From contig JALSIL010000272.1 of the NCBI GenBank assembly GCA_026990095.1, positions 1 to 18,010 of the forward strand: a stretch of DNA of 18,010 bases, in the 5' to 3' direction. Numbering within the stretch: the stretch's first letter is position 1; every line of letters begins with the position of its first letter. A program made the translations under genes and the position numbers. This DNA comes from Lysobacterales bacterium (GTDB lineage: Bacteria > Pseudomonadota > Gammaproteobacteria > Xanthomonadales > Marinicellaceae). Below, piece by piece: positions 14,602 through 18,010 of the stretch. The notes under the pieces are model-generated. The model was not told where the DNA came from. It saw only the letters and a list, made by a program, of their open reading frames with translations, and did no database searches.

Positions 14602-16536
14602 TTAAGCCAGAGATTTTGGTTTAACCAACATTCTTCCACGCATTTCCATGTGTAAAGCATGGCAGAACCATTGGCAATAAAACCAATGCACGCCTGGGCG
14701 GTCTGCTGTAAAAGTAACAGAAGAAATCGCTTGCGGACCAATTTCCATCGCAATGCCATAGTTTGCAATAGAAAAGCCGTGGGTTAAATCATCAATGGTG
14801 TCTCGGTTACTAATATAAACAGTAACCTCATCGCCTTGATTAACTGTGAATTTCTCCATACCAAAGTTTGGTGCTATTGATGTCATGTATACACGAACTT
14901 TTTTACCATTACGAATGATTTTGTTTTCGTTTTCAATATCGACACCGTCTTTTTTTGCTTGGGCAATGGCTTCTGCAAACATTGGGTTGTCGCGTTTATA
15001 AATATTATCAGGGTTAACCAAATCAGTTTTAACAATAATACAATCATGGGGTTCTGCAAACGTAGGTCCATCGTGTACAATTTTCATTGTATCGCCAGAA
15101 ATATCAATTAACTGATCATTTTCTGGTTTCAATGGCCCAACATTAAGGAACCTGTCTTTGGAGAACTTGTTCAAAGACACCAACCATTTTCCATCGGCTT
15201 CTTTGGTTTCACCCATAGAGGTGGAGTTATGACCTGGTTGATAATGCACGTCAATTTTTTGTTGAATGTAATCGACTTTCTTACCCGCATAAGCTTCTAT
15301 CGCTTTAGCAATATTCCACTTAGCCATCTGAGAATCTAAGAATAAAGTGGTATAAGCATTACCACGACCATCAAAGGCAGTGTGTAAAGGTCCTAAACCT
15401 AGTTCTGGCTCAGCAACAACGGTGTCACGCGGCTTAATTTTGTCTGCAAAACAAGCAGGAAGCTTCTTAACATCAATAACGGTTACCGTTGGCGACAACT
15501 TACCATTAATCATCAAGTGGCGCTTATCTGGTGCCATGTTGCAACCATGTGGCGAATTTGAAACAGGAACATAACGTGTAAAAGGTGATTTAGCCGCTTT
15601 GGTTCCATCAACCACAGGCACACCCTGAATCATTTTGGCCTTGCCTGCTTTAACAGCCTTTTCAATGGCTTTTATATCAAAAATAACCGTATGATCTTGT
15701 TCTGATGAAGTCATTTCTGCTAAATTTGTGCCCTCTTCTGAATTGTAACAAGTTGAGAACGCATACAAACCATCGTAATCACAATCGCAGTTATCTAAGT
15801 TACCACTGACAATTACTTGCCATGCTACTTTCATGGTGTCACCATCAAGTGCGGTAAAGACTGAATGATATTTTGTTGGCTCATCTAAAATAATGCCATC
15901 ATTTGGTATGGGCACTCGATGCTCGCCATTGGCAAAGACATAACCCGTACGAGGGTATTTTTGTGGCCGCAAACCATGAATGTCTGCCGCATTTGGGATT
16001 TCTGTCATCTTGTCACATTTCATGAATTTTAAATCAATACGTGCCACGCGTGTATTGAGTTTATCATTCATAAACAAATAACGGCCATCATAAGTGCCGT
16101 CGGTAAAAGACATGTGAGGGTGGTGTAAATCACCATTTTGCCAAACTTTACCTTTGTCTTTTAAATATTCTTTTGTGGCAGGCAACATGCCATCAGTCAT
16201 AATCTTGATTGATTCATTGGTTTGACCCCAACCTGTTGCACTGCAACGGTTGAATACAGGTATGCGCATTAATTCCCGCATGGATGGAACGCCCATTACA
16301 CGTACTTCGCCGGCCTGCCCTGAACTCCAAAAACCATAATATTCATCTAGCTCGCCAGGTTTAACTTCTGCTGAAGAACCTTCTGAACCACTTGATGCCA
16401 TAACACTTGATGAGGCGGTTAGACCAAATCCTGTCGCACCAGCAACCGTTCCTGCTGCCATACTGCCAAGAATTTTACGACGCGTCATACTGACTTTATC
16501 ATCCCATTCTTTTTGGCTTATATTTTTATCTTTCAT
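14602..16536 (-). CDS. nosZ: Nitrous oxide reductase NosZ (clade I, Tat-exported)
   Basis: A 644-residue periplasmic enzyme that reduces N2O to N2 using an electron-transfer CuA site and a catalytic tetranuclear Cu-S CuZ site. It starts with a twin-arginine signal (TRRKILG, Arg19-Arg20, hydrophobic to about 45). CuZ-type histidine clusters include DLHHPH (136-141), NSPHGC, GPLHTAFD, GHNSTS and AEPHD, spread over the beta-propeller. The C-terminal cupredoxin domain shows the CuA motif CQWFCHALHMEM, with Cys621, Trp623, Cys625, His629 and Met632, spaced exactly as in Pseudomonas NosZ. All key copper ligands checked are present, so the enzyme should be functional. It starts 3 bases after the nosR stop, with GGAG as ribosome-binding site. 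Confidence 0.98.
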   Translation of the reverse strand: MKDKNISQKEWDDKVSMTRRKILGSMAAGTVAGATGFGLTASSSVMASSGSEGSSAEVKPGELDEYYGFWSSGQAGEVRVMGVPSMRELMRIPVFNRCSATGWGQTNESIKIMTDGMLPATKEYLKDKGKVWQNGDLHHPHMSFTDGTYDGRYLFMNDKLNTRVARIDLKFMKCDKMTEIPNAADIHGLRPQKYPRTGYVFANGEHRVPIPNDGIILDEPTKYHSVFTALDGDTMKVAWQVIVSGNLDNCDCDYDGLYAFSTCYNSEEGTNLAEMTSSEQDHTVIFDIKAIEKAVKAGKAKMIQGVPVVDGTKAAKSPFTRYVPVSNSPHGCNMAPDKRHLMINGKLSPTVTVIDVKKLPACFADKIKPRDTVVAEPELGLGPLHTAFDGRGNAYTTLFLDSQMAKWNIAKAIEAYAGKKVDYIQQKIDVHYQPGHNSTSMGETKEADGKWLVSLNKFSKDRFLNVGPLKPENDQLIDISGDTMKIVHDGPTFAEPHDCIIVKTDLVNPDNIYKRDNPMFAEAIAQAKKDGVDIENENKIIRNGKKVRVYMTSIAPNFGMEKFTVNQGDEVTVYISNRDTIDDLTHGFSIANYGIAMEIGPQAISSVTFTADRPGVHWFYCQWFCHALHMEMRGRMLVKPKSLA

Positions 16537-16539
16537 ACT

Positions 16540-18010
16540 CTAACTCCGAATGTTTAAATTAATATGAGTTTGCACTTCATTTTGCTTGTTCCTACAAGAC
16601 TTACGCTCGCGTGCTTCTCTTCTTTCTCTCTTCTTTCTCTTTTTTACCATTACAGGGCAAACTTCTTCATCAACATATCTGACTTGACAGTGCAAACAAT
16701 TCACACACTCATTCATATTGATATTGCCTTCAGGGTGAATGGCTTGCACCATGCACTCTTTAGCACAGACTTGACAAGGGCTACCGCAATCGTTGGGATA
16801 ACGTTTAATCCAATCAAATAATTTAAGTTTAGCCGGAATGGCAAGACCCGCTCCAAGCGGGCATAAATAGCGACAAAAGAATCGTTCAATGAACAACCCA
16901 ATCACTAAAAGGGATAAACCGTAGACCACGAACGGCCAGGTTCTTTGAAATTTTAAAATAATACTGGTTTTAAAAGGCTCAACCTCGGCTAAGTGTTCAG
17001 CAGTTTCAATGGAATACAGTGAAACACCAAGAAGACCTAAGAAAATCATATACTTCAGTGCCCAAAGGCGTTCATGCAATCCCCAAGGCAAGGTAATTTG
17101 AGGAATTTTTAACTTACGCGCAATATGATTGGTTAATTCTTGCAAAGCACCAAAAGGACATAACCAACCACAATAAGCACCGCGTGCCCACAAGATTAAT
17201 GAGGCTGCTACCGAACACCACAAGATAAAGACCAATGGATCACGTAAGAAGAAACTCCAGTCAAAGTTATTAATTAATGCACCAAAAAAGGTTAAAATAT
17301 TGACTACAGATAATTGTGCATTATTAATGAAACCCAACCAAATTAAGACAAAAGTGAGGAAGGAATAGCGCACAATCTTTGTCCATTTGGCACTTTGGGT
17401 AAGTTGGTTTTGAAAGAAGAATATTAAAGTTAAAATTGTCAACAAGACACCCAATACTATTATTTGTGTATGTTTTCCTTTCCAAATGCTTTTGACCAAC
17501 TTCATATTGGCTGCATTTCTTTCGCTTTTTTCTTCACCACCCTCTGGCACATATTGAAGTTTCTTAACAACGGATTTTGCTGCAACAATATCAACAAATT
17601 TATCTGGCAATTGGTAAGGCAAGTGTGCATTGAAAAAACGTTTTTCACGGGGACCGACCGCTTGTGAAATTAATAAGTTAAAGATAAATTCATCACCCAC
17701 ATCAAATTTACTTTTACCATTGGAGGGTTTCGGCAAATAGAAAACACCAATTTCAACGAACTCAGGAGTTCCCTCTGCATAGAGCTGACGCAAACGTTTG
17801 TAATGTTGATCGCGGAATCGGATAGTATTGTCACCCTGTTCTGCTTGGAAGCGATCAAAAACCCCACCACGAACAAAGCCCGAGCCTCTAAATGAAAACA
17901 AACCATTAGCAGCAATAACAAGGGCTTGTTGCCCATCAACAATTCTTTCTTTTAAATTTCTATACTCACCTTTGCCTAATAAGTTTTCACCAATTTCAGG
18001 AACAGAAACC
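16540..18010 (-). CDS. nosR: NosR, membrane flavo-iron-sulfur protein (N-terminus beyond window)
   Basis: The frame is open through the right edge, so the first visible codon is at 18009. About 489 C-terminal residues are present of a protein normally around 700. The N-terminal periplasmic FMN-binding domain is missing. Visible parts are the PEIG...LLG and GSGFVRGGVFDR segments, several membrane helices, and two cytoplasmic CxxxCP motifs (CGWLCP at about 280-285 of the visible part, CRYLCP at about 379-384). Two ferredoxin-like [4Fe-4S] clusters follow (CGSPCQVCAKEC, then CVNCLHC...CP). NosR is required for nosZ expression and feeds electrons to NosZ. A very basic tail of about 35 residues follows the last cluster. 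A TTG codon at 17901 could be mistaken for a start. Confidence 0.95.
   Translation of the reverse strand, partial: VSVPEIGENLLGKGEYRNLKERIVDGQQALVIAANGLFSFRGSGFVRGGVFDRFQAEQGDNTIRFRDQHYKRLRQLYAEGTPEFVEIGVFYLPKPSNGKSKFDVGDEFIFNLLISQAVGPREKRFFNAHLPYQLPDKFVDIVAAKSVVKKLQYVPEGGEEKSERNAANMKLVKSIWKGKHTQIIVLGVLLTILTLIFFFQNQLTQSAKWTKIVRYSFLTFVLIWLGFINNAQLSVVNILTFFGALINNFDWSFFLRDPLVFILWCSVAASLILWARGAYCGWLCPFGALQELTNHIARKLKIPQITLPWGLHERLWALKYMIFLGLLGVSLYSIETAEHLAEVEPFKTSIILKFQRTWPFVVYGLSLLVIGLFIERFFCRYLCPLGAGLAIPAKLKLFDWIKRYPNDCGSPCQVCAKECMVQAIHPEGNINMNECVNCLHCQVRYVDEEVCPVMVKKRKKRERREARERKSCRNKQNEVQTHINLNIRS

Noticed and set aside
17670..17901. Treating nosR as starting at TTG 17901
   Set aside because: The same frame is open to 18009 and encodes the conserved PEIG...LLG NosR segment, so the gene is simply cut by the window edge.

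Overview
The window looks like chromosomal DNA of an AT-rich, Gram-negative bacterium that can respire nitrous oxide. Most likely it is a gammaproteobacterium. The evidence is a Tat-exported clade I nitrous oxide reductase in a complete nosRZDFYL order, Sec and lipoprotein signal peptides, a DUF4124 protein, a Na+/alanine-type symporter and an RhlE-like DEAD-box helicase. The genus cannot be fixed from this sequence. An AT-rich marine-type gammaproteobacterium is a reasonable guess and no more than that. There are no rRNA or tRNA genes, no CRISPR array, no transposase and no phage genes.

Left part (1-4253): the N-terminal 93 codons of an SF2-type helicase (minus strand, cut by the window edge), a 322-base gene-free stretch, a secreted Sel1-repeat protein (minus), an RhlE-like RNA helicase (plus) behind a repeat-rich leader, and an AGCS-family sodium:amino acid symporter (minus). 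The RNA helicase and symporter converge on a shared hairpin terminator.

Middle part (4254-8445): one tight minus-strand operon encodes a secreted S33-type alpha/beta hydrolase, a NatA-like ABC ATPase, a NatB-like ABC-2 permease and a secreted DUF4124 protein. Its genes overlap or are separated by a single base. Several hairpins follow it. The 117-bp region shared with the divergent modA gene carries a perfect 18-bp palindrome and a third copy of its half-site, which makes it the best operator candidate in the window.

Right part (8446-18010): plus-strand modABC (high-affinity molybdate uptake) converges on minus-strand nosRZDFYL. NosZ reduces N2O to N2 in the periplasm. NosR passes electrons and is needed for NosZ expression and activity. 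NosD, NosF and NosY form the ABC-type machinery for maturing the Cu-S centre, and NosL is the copper-binding lipoprotein that supplies it. Molybdate is needed for the molybdenum cofactor of nitrate reductases, so the pairing suggests a respiratory nitrogen-oxide region, although no nitrate reductase is visible here. nosR is cut by the right edge, so the nos promoter lies outside.

Nothing here is clearly a new system. The points most worth a second look are the modA palindrome, the hairpin between nosZ and nosD, the inverted-repeat and tandem-repeat leader of the RNA helicase, and the hydrolase-NatAB-DUF4124 operon.
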